DNA of 64,000 bases from NCBI GenBank assembly GCA_029961685.1, contig JARWKL010000009.1, forward strand, positions 16,301,237-16,365,236, given 5' to 3'. Positions 12,301 to 24,918 of the stretch are shown here, in pieces. Every line of letters starts with the position of its first letter. Positions within the stretch are counted from its first letter, which is position 1. A model generated the notes under the pieces. The model made no database searches and had not been told where the DNA came from. It saw only the letters and a program-made list of their open reading frames with translations. The position numbers and the translations under genes were made by a program. The DNA is from Aristolochia californica (taxonomy: Eukaryota > Streptophyta > Magnoliopsida > Piperales > Aristolochiaceae).

Positions 12301-15300
12301 TAACAAAAAGCTGACCTAGCGATCATTGATCATTGTAAACTGATTTATCATGCGTAACGGGCCACATTTTTTTAAGGAATGACTTTTGGGTTGGGATTCA
12401 ACACTCAGTTTAAAATTCCCTCGCCTCCCCTTTTCCCGACGATTGCAAAACCTGATACATAAAGACTAAAACGAGTTTTAAATCCCTATAAAATTACACA
12501 AACTTTTTGGAAATATCTCTCTCCATATTTGTGCATTGTGCATTTCCATTTTAGATGTGTACATTTTTCTTAAATCAGAACTTGGGTTTTCACTTTTTCC
12601 TTCATCTCGTAGACAAAAAACAGAATAGATGACAACGAAATGAAAATTTTAGACTCTGTGTATGGAGAAAACTTAAAGCAATAACAAACGTAAGTAAAGA
12701 AAATTTATTCACACACCACAAATGAAGAAAAAAGTTTTCTCATCCAGGTTTGGGAAATTCCACTAGTTCAGCAACCCCAATAGGTTGGAATTTGATAAGA
12801 AATAGATTTTTCTACACATGCTTTAAAAAATGGATATGCATGGCACGAAACATGTTAAAGTTGCAAATGATCCATGGATCCAAACCTTTCAAAAAGAATA
12901 AAAAACTTCTCATTAAATTCTCAAGTGAACGTGCAGTGGGATATTAAACCGAGTCAAACAAGCCATTATTTTGCCCATTAACAAAAAGCTGACCTAGCGA
13001 TCATTGATCATTGTAAACTGATTTATCATGCGTAACGGGCCACATTTTTTTAAGGAATGACTTTTGGGTTGGGATTTAACACTCAGTTTAAAATTCCCTC
13101 GCCTCCCCTTTTCCCGACGATTGCAAAACCTGATACATAAAGACTAAAACAAGTTTTAAATCCCTATAAAATTACGCAAACTTTTTGGAAATATCTCTCT
13201 CCATATTTGTGCATTGTCCATTTCCATTTTAGATTTGTACATTTTTCTTAAATCAAAACTTGAGTTTTCACTTTTTCCTTCATCTCGTAGACAAAAAACA
13301 GAATAGATGACAACGAAATGAAAATTTTAGACTCTGTGTATGGAGAAAATTTAAAGCAATAACAAACGTAAGTAAAGGAAATTTATTCACACACCACAAA
13401 TGAAGAAAAAAGTTTTCTCATCCAAGTTTGGGAAATTCCACTAGTTCAGCAACCCCAATAGGTTGGAATTTGATAAGAAAGAGATTTTTATACACATGCT
13501 TTAAAAAATGGATATACATGGCTCGAAACATGTTAAAGTTGCAAATGACCCATGGATCCAAACCTTTCAAAAAGAATAAAAAACTTCTCATTAAATTCTC
13601 AAGTGAACGTGCGGTGGGATATTTAACCGAGTCAAACAAGCCATTATTTTGCCCAAGCTGACCTAGCGATCATTGATCATTGTAAACTGATTTATCATGC
13701 GTAACGGGCCACATTTTTTTAAGGAATGACTTTTGGGTTGGGATTCAACACTCAGTTTAAAATTCCCTCGCCTCCCCTTTTCCCGACGATTGCAAAACCT
13801 GATATATAAAGACTAAAATGAGTTTTAAATCCCTAAAAATTACACAAACTTTTTGGAAATATCTCTCTCCATATTTGTGCATTGTGCATTTCCATTTTAG
13901 ATGTGTACATTTTTCTTAAATCAAAACTTGAGTTTTCACTTTTTCCTTCATCTCGTAGACAAAAAACAGAATAGATGACAACGAAATGAAAATTTTAGAC
14001 TCTGTGTATGGAGAAAACTTAAAGCAATAACAAACGTAAGTAAAGAAAATTTATTCACACACCACAAATGAAGAAAAAAGTTTTCTCATCCAAGTTTGGG
14101 AAATTCCACTAGTTCAGCAACCCCAATAGGTTGGAATTTGATAAGAAAGAGATTTTTCTGCACATGCTTTAAAAAATGGATATGCATGGCTCGAAACATG
14201 TTAAAGTTGCAAATAACCCATGGATCCAAACCTTTCAAAAAGAATAAAAAACTTCTCATTAAATTCTCAAGTGAACGTGCGGTGGGATATTTAACCGAGT
14301 AAAACAAGCCATTATTTTGCCCATTAACAAAAAGCTGACCTAGCGATCATTGATCATTGTAAACTGATTTATCATGCGTAACGGGCCACATTTTTTTAAG
14401 GAATGACTTTTGGGTTGGGATTCAACACTCACTTTAAAATTCCCTCGCCTCCCCTTTTCACGACGATTGCAAAACCTGATACATAAAGACTAAAACGAGT
14501 TTTAAATCCCTATAAAATTACACAAACTTTTTGGAAATATCTCTCTCCATATTTGTGCATTGTGCATTTCCATTTTAGATGTGTACATTTTTCTTAAATC
14601 AAAACTTGGGTTTTCACTTTTTCCTTCATCTCGTAGACAAAAAACAGAATAGATGACAACGAAATGAAAATTTTAGACTCTGTGTATGGAGAAAACTTAA
14701 AGCAATAACAAACGTAAGTAAAGAAAATTTATTCACACACCACAAATGAAGAAAAAAGTTTTCTCATCCAGGTTTGGGAAATTCCACTAGTTCAGCAACC
14801 CCAATAGGTTGGAATTTGATAAGAAAGAGATTTTTCTACACATGCTTTAAAAAATGGATATGCATGGCACGAAACATGTTAAAGTTGCAAATGACCCATG
14901 GATACAAACCTTTCAAAAAGAATAAAAAACTTCTCATTAAATTCTCAAGTGAACGTGCAGTGGGATATTTAACCGAGTCAAACAAGCCATTATTTTGCCC
15001 ATTAACAAAAAGCTGACCTAGCGATCATTGATCATTGTAAACTGATTTATCATGCGTAACGGGCCACATTTTTTTAAGGAATGACTTTTGGGTTGGGATT
15101 TAACACTCAGTTTAAAATTCCCTCGCCTCCCCTTTTCCCGACGATTGCAAAACCTGATACATAAAGACTAAAACAAGTTTTAAATCCCTATAAAATTACG
15201 CAAACTTTTTGGAAATATCTCTCTCCATATTTGTGCATTGTGCATTTCCATTTTAGATTTGTACATTTTTCTTAAATCAAAACTTGAGTTTTCACTTTTT

Positions 15301-15451
15301 CCTTCATCTCGTAGACAAAAAACAGAATAGATGACAACGAAATGAAAATTTTAGACTCTGTGTATGGAGAAAATTTAAAGCAATAACAAACGTAAGTAAA
15401 GGAAATTTATTCACACACCACAAATGAAGAAAAAAGTTTTCTCATCCAAGT
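9373..15451 (+). repeat. Satellite block 3: nine monomers, first copy of a 6,079-bp-spaced block plus a 2,024-bp-spaced block
   Basis: Units start at 9373 (B with GGATATACATGG), 10041 (I with GCGGTCGG), 10718 (P), 11395 (I), 12072 (I with A2 tail), 12750 (A), 13428 (B with GGATATACATGG), 14096 and 14774 (A). The first four recur in the same order from 15452. The segment from about 12.3 to 13.7 kb recurs at about 14.35-15.7 kb. It shares CATCCAGGTTTGG, GGGATTTAACAC, AAAACAAGTT, TTACGCAAAC and GATTTGTAC. Units 12750 and 14096 carry early stops in the open frame seen in most copies. Confidence 0.93.
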
Positions 15452-18400
15452 TTGGGAAATTCCACTAGTTCAGCAACCCCAATAGGTTGGAATTTGATAA
15501 GAAAGAGATTTTTATACACATGCTTTAAAAAATGGATATACATGGCTCGAAACATGTTAAAGTTGCAAATGACCCATGGATCCAAACCTTTCAAAAAGAA
15601 TAAAAAACTTCTCATTAAATTCTCAAGTGAACGTGCGGTGGGATATTTAACCGAGTCAAACAAGCCATTATTTTGCCCAAGCTGACCTAGCGATCATTGA
15701 TCATTGTAAACTGATTTATCATGCGTAACGGGCCACATTTTTTTAAGGAATGACTTTTGGGTTGGGATTCAACACTCAGTTTAAAATTCCCTCGCCTCCC
15801 CTTTTCCCGACGATTGCAAAACCTGATATATAAAGACTAAAACGAGTATTAAATCCCTAAAAATTACACAAACTTTTTGGAAATATCTCTCTCCATATTT
15901 GTGCATTGTGCATTTCCATTTTAGATGTGTACATTTTTCTTAAATCAGAACTTGAGTTTTCACTTTTTCCTTCATCTCGTAGACAAAAAACAGAATAGAT
16001 GACAACGAAATGAAAATTTTAGACTCTGTGTATGGAGAAAATTTAAAGCAATAACAAACGTAAGTAAAGAAAATTTATTCACACACCACAAATGAAGAAA
16101 AGAGTTTTCTCATCCAAGTTTGGGAAATTCCACTAGTTCAGCAACCCCAATAGGTTGGAATTTGATAAGAAAGAGATTTTTCTACACATGCTTTAAAAAA
16201 TGGATATGCATGGCTCGAAACATGTTCAAGTTGCAAATAACCCATGGATCCAAACCTTTCAAAAAGAATAAAAAACTTCTCATTAAATTCTCAAGTGAAC
16301 GTGCGGTCGGATATTTAACCGAGTCAAACAAGCCATTATTTTGCCCATTAACAAAAAGCTGACCTAGCGATCATTGATCATTGTAAACTGATTTGTCATG
16401 CGTAACGGGCCACATTTTTTTAAGGAATGACTTTTGGGTTGGGATTCCACACTCAGTTTAAAATTCCCTCGCCTCCCCTTTTCCTGACGATTGCAAAACC
16501 TGATATATAAAGACTAAAACGAGTTTTAAATCCCTAAAAATTACACAAACTTTTTGGAAATATCTCTCTCCATATTTGTGCATTGTGCATTTCCATTTTA
16601 GAAGTGTACATTTTTCTTAAATCAAAACTTTAGTTTTCACTTTTTCCTTCATCTCGTAGACAAAAAACAGAATAGATGACAACGAAATGAAAATTTTAGA
16701 CTCTGTGTATGGAGAAAATTTAAAGCAATAACAAACGTAAGTAAAGAAAATTTATTCACACACCACAAATGAAGAAAAAAGTTTTCTCATCCAAGTTTGG
16801 GAAATTCCACTAGTTCAGCAACCCCAATAGGTTGGAATTTGATAAGAAAGAGATTTTTCTACACATGCTTTAAAAAATGGATATGCATGGCTCGAAACAT
16901 GTTAAAGTTGCAAATGACCCATGGATCCAAACCTATCAAAAAGAATAAAAAACTTCTCATTAAATTCTCAAGTGAACGTGCGGTGGGATATTTAACCGAG
17001 TCAAACAAGCCATTATTTTGCCCATTAACAAAAAGCTGACCTAGCGATCATTGATCATTGTAAACTGATTTATCATGCGTAACGGGCCACATTTTTTTAA
17101 GGAATGACTTTTGGGTTGGGATTCAACACTCAGTTTAAAATTCCCTCGCCTCCCCTTTTCCCGACGATTGCAAAACCTGATATATAAAGACTAAAACGAG
17201 TTTTAAATCCCTAAAAATTACACAAACTTTTTGGAAATATCTCTCTCCATATTTGTGCATTGTGCATTTCCATTTTAGATGTGTACATTTTTCTTAAATC
17301 AAAACTTGAGTTTTCACTTTTTCCTTCATCTCGTAGACAAAAAACAGAATAGATGACAACGAAATGAAAATTTTAGACTCTGTGTATGGAGAAAATTTAA
17401 AGCAATAACAAACGTAAGTAAAGAAAATTTATTCACACACCACAAATGAAGAAAAGAGTTTTCTCATCCAAGTTTGGGAAATTCCACTAGTTCAGCAACC
17501 CCAATAGGTTGGAATTTGATAAGAAAGAGATTTTTCTACACATGCTTTAAAAAATGGATATGCATGGCTCGAAACATGTTAAAGTTGCAAATAACCCATG
17601 GATCCAAACCTTTCAAAAAGAATAAAAAACTTCTCATTAAATTCTCAAGTGAACGTGCGGTGGGATATTTAACCGAGTCAAACAAGCCATTATTTTGCCC
17701 ATTAACAAAAAGCTGACCTAGCGATCATTGATCATTGTAAACTGATTTATCATGCGTAACGGGCCACATTTTTTTAAGGAATGACTTTTGGGTTGGGATT
17801 CAACACTCAGTTTAAAATTCCCTCGCCTCCCCTTTTCCCGACGATTGCAAAACCTGATATATAAAGACTAAAACGAGTTTTAAATCCCTAAAAATTACAC
17901 AGACTTTTTGCAAATATCTCTCTCCATATTTGTGCATTGTGCATTTCCATTTTAGATGTGTACATTTTTCTTAAATCAAAACTTGAGTTTTCACTTTTTC
18001 CTTCATCTCGTAGACAAAAAACAGAATAGATGACAACGAAATGAAAATTTTAGACTCTGTGTATGGAGAAAATTTAAAGCAATAACAAACGTAAGTAAAG
18101 AAAATTTATTCACACACCACAAATGAAGAAAAAAGTTTTCTCATCCAAGTTTGGGAAATTCCACTAGTTCAGCAACCCCAATAGGTTGGAATTTGATAAG
18201 AAAGAGATTTTTCTACACATGCTTTAAAAAATGGATATGCATGGCTCGAAACATGTTAAAGTTGCAAATAACCCATGGATCCAAACCTTTCAAAAAGAAT
18301 AAAAAACTTCTCAATAAATTCTCAAGTGAACGTGCGGTGGGATATTTAACCGAGTCAAACAAGCCATTATTTTGCCCATTAACAAAAAGCTGACCTAGCG

Positions 18401-19505
18401 ATCATTGATCATTGTAAACTGATTTATCATGCGTAATGGGCCACATTTTTTTAAGGAATGACTTTTGGGTTGGGATTCAACACTCAGTTTAAAATTCCCT
18501 CGCCTCCCCTTTTCCTGACGATTGCAAAACCTGATATATAAAGACTAAAACGAGTTTTAAATCCCTAAAAATTACACAGACTTTTTGGAAATATCTCTCT
18601 CCATATTTGTGCATTGTGCATTTCCATTTTAGATGTGTACATTTTTCTTAAATCAAAACTTTAGTTTTCACTTTTTCCTTCATCTCGTAGACAAAAAACA
18701 GAATAGATGACAACGAAATGAAAATTTTAGACTCTGTGTATGGAGAAAATTTTAAAGCAATAACAAACGTAAGTAAAGAAAATTTATTCACACACCACAA
18801 ATGAAGAAAAAAGTTTTCTCATCCAAGTTTGGGAAATTCCACTAGTTCAGCAACCCCAATAGGTTGGAATTTGATAAGAAAGAGATTTTTCTACACATGC
18901 TTTAAAAAATGGATATGCATGGCACGAAACATGTTAAAGTTGCAAATGACCCATGGATCCAAACCTTTCAAAAAGAATAAAAAACTTCTCATTAAATTCT
19001 CAAGTGAACGTGCAGTGGGATATTTAACCGAGTCAAACAAGCCATTATTTTGCCCATTAACAAAAAGCTGACCTAGCGATCATTGATCATTGTAAACTGA
19101 TTTATCATGCGTAATGGGCCACATTTTTTTAAGGAATGACTTTTGGGTTGGGATTCAACACTCAGTTTAAAATTCCCTCGCCTCCCCATTTCCCGACGAT
19201 TGCAAAACCTGATATATAAAGACTAAAACGAGTTTTAAATCCCTAAAAATTACACAAACTTTTTGGAAATATCTCTCTCCATATTTGTGCATTGTGCATT
19301 TCCATTTTAGATGTGTACATTTTTCTTAAATCAAAACTTGAGTTTTCACTTTTTCCTTCATCTCGTAGACAAAAAACAGAATAGATGACAACGAAATGAA
19401 AATTTTAGACTCTGTGTATGGAGAAAACTTAAAGCAATAACAAACGTAAGTAAAGAAAATTTATTCACACACCACAAATGAAGAAAAAAGTTTTCTCATC
19501 CAAGT
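15452..19505 (+). repeat. Satellite block 4: six monomers, second copy of the 6,079-bp-spaced block
   Basis: Units start at 15452 (B with GGATATACATGG), 16120 (I with GCGGTCGG), 16797 (P), 17474 (I), 18151 (I) and 18829 (A1). The first four match 9373-12040 in order and in private variants: CGAGTATTAAA and ATCAGAACTTGAG in the first tail, ACACAGAC in the fourth. From about 18120 the correspondence with the earlier copy breaks. The tails at 18151 and 18829 both carry GTAATGGGCC in place of GTAACGGGCC, a CpG transition. Confidence 0.93.
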
Positions 19506-20859
19506 TTGGGAAATTCCACTAGTTCAGCAACCCCAATAGGTTGGAATTTGATAAGAAAGAGATTTTTCTACACATGCTTTAAAAAATGGATATGCATGGC
19601 ACGAAACATGTTAAAGTTGCAAATGACCCATGGATCCAAACCTTTCAAAAAGAATAAAAAACTTCTCATTAAATTCTCAAGTGAACGTGCAGTGGGATAT
19701 TTAACCGAGTCAAACAAGCCATTATTTTGCCCATTAACAAAAAGCTGACCTAGCGATCATTGATCATTGTAAACTGATTTATCATGCGTAACGGGCCACA
19801 TTTTTTTAAGGAATGACTTTTGGGTTGGGATTCAACACTCAGTTTAAAATTCCCTCGCCTCCCCTTTTCCCGACGATTGCAAAACCTGATATATAAAGAC
19901 TAAAACGAGTTTTAAATCCCTAAAAATTACACAAACATTTTGGAAATATCTCTCTCCATATTTGTGCATTGTGCATTTCCATTTTAGATGTGTACATTTT
20001 TCATAAATCAGAACTTTAGTTTTCAATTTTTCCTTCATCTCGTAGACAAAAAACAGAATAGATGACAACGAAATGAAAATTTTAGACTCTGTGTATGGAG
20101 AAAATTTAAAGCAATAACAAACGTAAGTAAAGAAAATTTATTCACACACCACAAATGAAGAAAAGAGTTTTCTCATCCAAGTTTGGGAAATTCCACTAGT
20201 TCAGCAACCCCAATAGGTTGGAATTTGATAAGAAAGAGATTTTTCTACACATGCTTTAAAAAATGGATATGCATGGCTCGAAACATGTTAAAGTTGCAAA
20301 TAACCCATGGATCCAAACCTTTCAAAAAGAATAAAAAACTTCTCATTAAATTCTCAAGTGAACGTGCGGTGGGATATTTAACCGAGTCAAACAAGCCATT
20401 ATTTTGCCCATTAACAAAAAGCTGACCTAGCGATCATTGATCATTGTAAACTGATTTATCATGCGTAACGGGCCACATTTTTTTAAGGAATGACTTTTGG
20501 GTTGGGATTCAACACTCAGTTTAAAATTCCCTCGCCTCCCCTTTTCCTGACGATTGCAAAACCTGATATATAAAGACTAAAACGAGTTTTAAATCCCTAA
20601 AAATTACACAAAATTTTTGGAAATATCTCTCTCCATATTTGTGCATTGTGCATTTCCATTTTAGAAGTGTACATTTTTCTTAAATCAAAACTTTAGTTTT
20701 CACTTTTTCCTTCATCTCGTAGACAAAAAACAGAATAGATGACAACGAAATGAAAATTTTAGACTCTGTGTATGGAGAAAATTTAAAGCAATAACAAACG
20801 TAAGTAATGAAAATTTATTCACACACCACAAATGAAGAAAAAATTTTCCTCATCCAAGT

Positions 20860-21535
20860 TTGGGAAATTCCTCTAGTTCAGCAACCCCAATAGGTTGGAA
20901 TTTGATAAGAAAGGGATTTTTCTGCACATGCTTTAAAAAATGGATATGCATGCTCGAAACATGTTAAAGTTGCAAATGACCCATGGATCCAAACCTTTCA
21001 AAAAGAATAAAAAACTTCTCATTAAATTCTCAAGTGAACGTGCGGTGGGATATTTAACCGAGTCAAACAAGCCATTATTTTGCCCATTAACGAAAAGCTG
21101 ACCTAGCGATCATTGATCATTGTAAACTGATTTATCATGCGTGACGGGCCACATTTTTTTAAGGAATGACTTTTGGGTTGGGATTCAACACTCAGTTTAA
21201 AATTCCCTCGCCTCCCCTTTTCCCGACGATTGCAAAACCTGATATATAAAGACTAAAACGAGTTTTAAATCCCTAAAAATTACACAAACATTTTGGAAAT
21301 ATCTCTCTCCATATTTGTGCATTGTGCATTTCCATTTTAGATGTGTACATTTTTCTTAAATCAAAACTTGAGTTTTCACTTTTTCCTTCATCTCGTAGAC
21401 AAAAAACAGAATAGATGACAACGAAATGAAAATTTTAGACTCTGTGTATGGAGAAAATTTAAAGCAATAACAAACGTAAGTAAAGAAAATTTATTCACAC
21501 ACCACAAATGAAGAAAAAAGTTTTCTCATCCAAGT
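20860..21535 (+). repeat. Divergent D-type monomer, 676 bp
   Basis: It carries the D signature: GTAATGAAAATTT just upstream, TTTTCCTCATCC, CCTCTAGTTC, AAAGGGATTTTTCTGCAC, and a 1-bp deletion giving GCATGCTCG. It also has TTAACGAAAAGC and GCGTGACGGG. It belongs to the CTTCTCATT branch with the copies at 35034 and 48534. It is flanked by I on the left and P on the right. Confidence 0.95.
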
Positions 21536-23566
21536 TTGGGAAATTCCACTAGTTCAGCAACCCCAATAGGTTAGAATTTGATAAGAAAGAGATTTTTCTA
21601 CACATGCTTTAAAAAATGGATATGCATGGCTCGAAACATGTTAAAGTTGCAAATGACCCATGGATCCAAACCTATCAAAAAGAATAAAAAACTTCTCATT
21701 AAATTCTCAAGTGAACGTGCGGTGGGATATTTAACCGAGTCAAACAAGCCATTATTTTGCCCATTAACAAAAAGCTGACCTAGCGATCATTGATCATTGT
21801 AAACTGATTTATCATGCATAACGGGCCACATTTTTTTAAGGAATGACTTTTGGGTTGGGATTCAACACTCAATTTAAAATTCCCTCGCCTCCCCTTTTCC
21901 CGACGATTGCAAAACCTGATATATAAAGACTAAAACGAGTTTTAAATCCCTAAAAATTACACAAACTTTTTGGAAATATCTCTCTCCATATTTGTGCATT
22001 GTGCATTTCCATTTTAAATGTGTACATTTTTCTTAAATCAAAACTTGAGTTTTCACTTTTTCCTTCATCTCGTAGACAAAAAACAGAATAGATGACAACG
22101 AAATGAAAATTTTAGACTCTGTGTATGGAGAAAATTTAAAGCAATAACAAACGTAAGTAAAGAAAATTTATTCACACACCACAAATGAAGAAAAGAGTTT
22201 TCTCATCCAAGTTTGGGAAATTCCACTAGTTCAGCAACCCCAATAGGTTGGAATTTGATAAGAAAGAGATTTTTCTACACATGCTTTAAAAAATGGATAT
22301 GCATGGCTCGAAACATGTTAAAGTTGCAAATAACCCATGGATCCAAACCTTTCAAAAAGAATAAAAAACTTCTCATTGAATTCTCAAGTGAACGTGCGGT
22401 GGGATATTTAACCGAGTCAAACAAGCCATTATTTTGCCCATTAACAAAAAGCTGACCTACTGATCATTGATCATTGTAAACTGATTTATCATGCGTAACG
22501 GGGCACATTTTTTTAAGGAATGACTTTTGGGTTGGGATTCAACACTCAGTTTAAAATTCCCTCGCCTCCCCTTTTCCCGACGATTGCAAAACCTGATATA
22601 TAAAGACTAAAACGAGTTTTAAATCCCTAAAAATTACACAAACTTTTTGGAAATATCTCTCTCCAGATTTGTGCATTGTGCATTTCCATTTTAAATGTGT
22701 ACATTTTTCTTAAATCAAAACTTGAGTTTTCACTTTTTCCTTCATCTCGTAGACAAAAAACAGAATAGATGACAACGAAATGAAAATTTTAGACTCTGTG
22801 TATGGAGAAAATTTAAAGCAATAACAAACGTAAGTAAAGAAAATTTATTCACACACCACAAATGAAGAAAAGAGTTTTCTCATCCAAGTTTGGGAAATTC
22901 CACTAGTTCAGCAACCCCAATAGGTTGGAATTTGATAAGAAAGAGATTTTTCTACACATGCTTTAAAAAATGGATATGCATGGCTCGAAACATGTTAAAG
23001 TTGCAAATAACCCATGGATCCAAACCTTTCAAAAAGAATAAAAAACTTCTCATTAAATTCTCAAGTGAACGTGCGGTGGGATATTTAACTGAGTCAAACA
23101 AGCCATTATTTTGCCCATTAACAAAAAGCTGACCTACTGATCATTGATCATTGTAAACTGATTTATCATGCGTAACGGGGCACATTTTTTTAAGGAATGA
23201 CTTTTGGGTTGGGATTCAACACTCAGTTTAAAATTCCCTCGCCTCCCCTTTTCCCGACGATTGCAAAACTTGATATATAAAGACTAAAACGAGTTTTAAA
23301 TCCCTAAAAATTACACAAACTTTTTGGAAATATCTCTCTCCATATTTGTGCATTGTGCATTTCCATTTTAGATGTGTACATTTTTCTTAAATCAAAACTT
23401 TAGTTTTCACTTTTTCCTTCATCTCGTAGACAAAAAACAGAATAGATGACAACGAAATGAAAATTTTAGACTCTGTGTATGGAGAAAATTTAAAGCAATA
23501 ACAAACGTAAGTAATGAAAATTTATTCACACACCACAAATGAAGAAAAAATTTTCCTCATCCAAGT

Positions 23567-24242
23567 TTGGGAAATTCCTCTAGTTCAGCAACCCCAATAG
23601 GTTGGAATTTGATAAGAAAGGGATTTTTCTGCACATGCTTTAAAAAATGGATATGCATGCTCGAAACATGTTAAAGTTGCAAATGACCCATGGATCCAAA
23701 CCTTTCAAAAAGAATAAAAAACTTCTCGTTAAATTCTCAAGTGAACGTGCGGTGGGATATTTAACCGAGTCAAACAAGCCATTATTTTGCCCATTAACAA
23801 AAAGCTGACCTAGCGATCATTGATCATTGTAAACTGATTTATCATGCGTAACGGGGCACATTTTTTTAAGGAATGACTTTTGGGTTGGGATTCAACACTC
23901 AGTTTAAAATTCCCTCGCCTCCCCTTTTCCCGACGATTGCAAAACTTGATATATAAAGACTAAAACGAGTTTTAAATCCCTAAAAATTACACAAACTTTT
24001 TGGAAATATCTCTCTCCATATTTGTGCATTGTGCATTTCCATTTTAGATGTGTACATTTTTCTTAAATCAAAACTTGAGTTTTCACTTTTTCCTTCATCT
24101 CGTAGACAAAAAACAGAATAGATGACAACGAAATGAAAATTTTACACTCTGTGTATGGAGAAAATTTAAAGCAATAACAAACGTAAGTAAAGAAAATTTA
24201 TTCACACACCACAAATGAAGAAAAAAGTTTTCTCATCCAAGT
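23567..24242 (+). repeat. Divergent D-type monomer, 676 bp
   Basis: This has the full D head signature, plus CTTCTCGTT, which places it with the copies at 28948 and 29623. Its tail is not the usual D tail: it has GTAACGGGGCAC and AAAACTTGAT, shared with the neighbouring I unit. The unit is therefore a mosaic or was locally converted. Confidence 0.95.
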
Positions 24243-24918
24243 TTGGGAAATTCACTAGTTCAGCAACCCCAATAGGTTGGAATTTGATAAGAAAGAGATT
24301 TTTCTACACATGCTTTAAAAAATGGATATGCATGGCACGAAACATGTTAAAGTTGCAAATGACCCATGGATCCAAACCTTTCAAAAAGAATAAAAAACTT
24401 CTCATTAAATTCTCAAGTGAACGTGCAGTGGGATATTTAACCGAGTCAAACAAGCCATTATTTTGCCCATTAACAAAAAGCTGACCTAGCGATCATTGAT
24501 CATTGTAAACTGATTTATCATGCGTAACGGGCCACATTTTTTTAAGGAATGACTTTTGGGTTGGGATTCAACACTCAGTTTAAAATTCCCTCGCCTCCCC
24601 ATTTCCCAACGATTGCAAAACCTGATATATAAAGACTAAAACGAGTTTTAAATCCCTAAAAATTACACAAACTTTTTGGAAATATCTCTCTCCATATTTG
24701 TGCATTGTGCATTTCCATTTTAGATGTGTACATTTTTCTTAAATCAAAACTTGAGTTTTCACTTTTTCCTTCATCTCGTAGACAAAAAACAGAATAGATG
24801 ACAACGAAATGAAAATTTTAGACTCTGTGTATGGAGAAAACTTAAAGCAATAACAAACGTAAGTAAAGAAAATTTATTCACACACCACAAATGAAGAAAA
24901 AAGTTTTCTCATCCAAGT

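Larger units (their letters stand above)
19506..24918 (+). repeat. Satellite block 5: first A-I-D-P-I cassette with an extra I-D pair
   Basis: Units start at 19506 (A), 20183 (I), 20860 (D), 21536 (P), 22213 (I), 22890 (I), 23567 (D) and 24243 (A1). The tail of the 19506 unit has ACATTTTGG and ATCAGAACTTTAG, which also mark the A units before the cassettes at 33680 and 47180. The tails at 22213, 22890 and 23567 share ACGGGGCAC; the first two also share CCTACTGATC. The 22213 unit contains a unique GAATTC created by one change. The 24243 unit has a 1-bp deletion (TTCACTAG). Confidence 0.93.
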
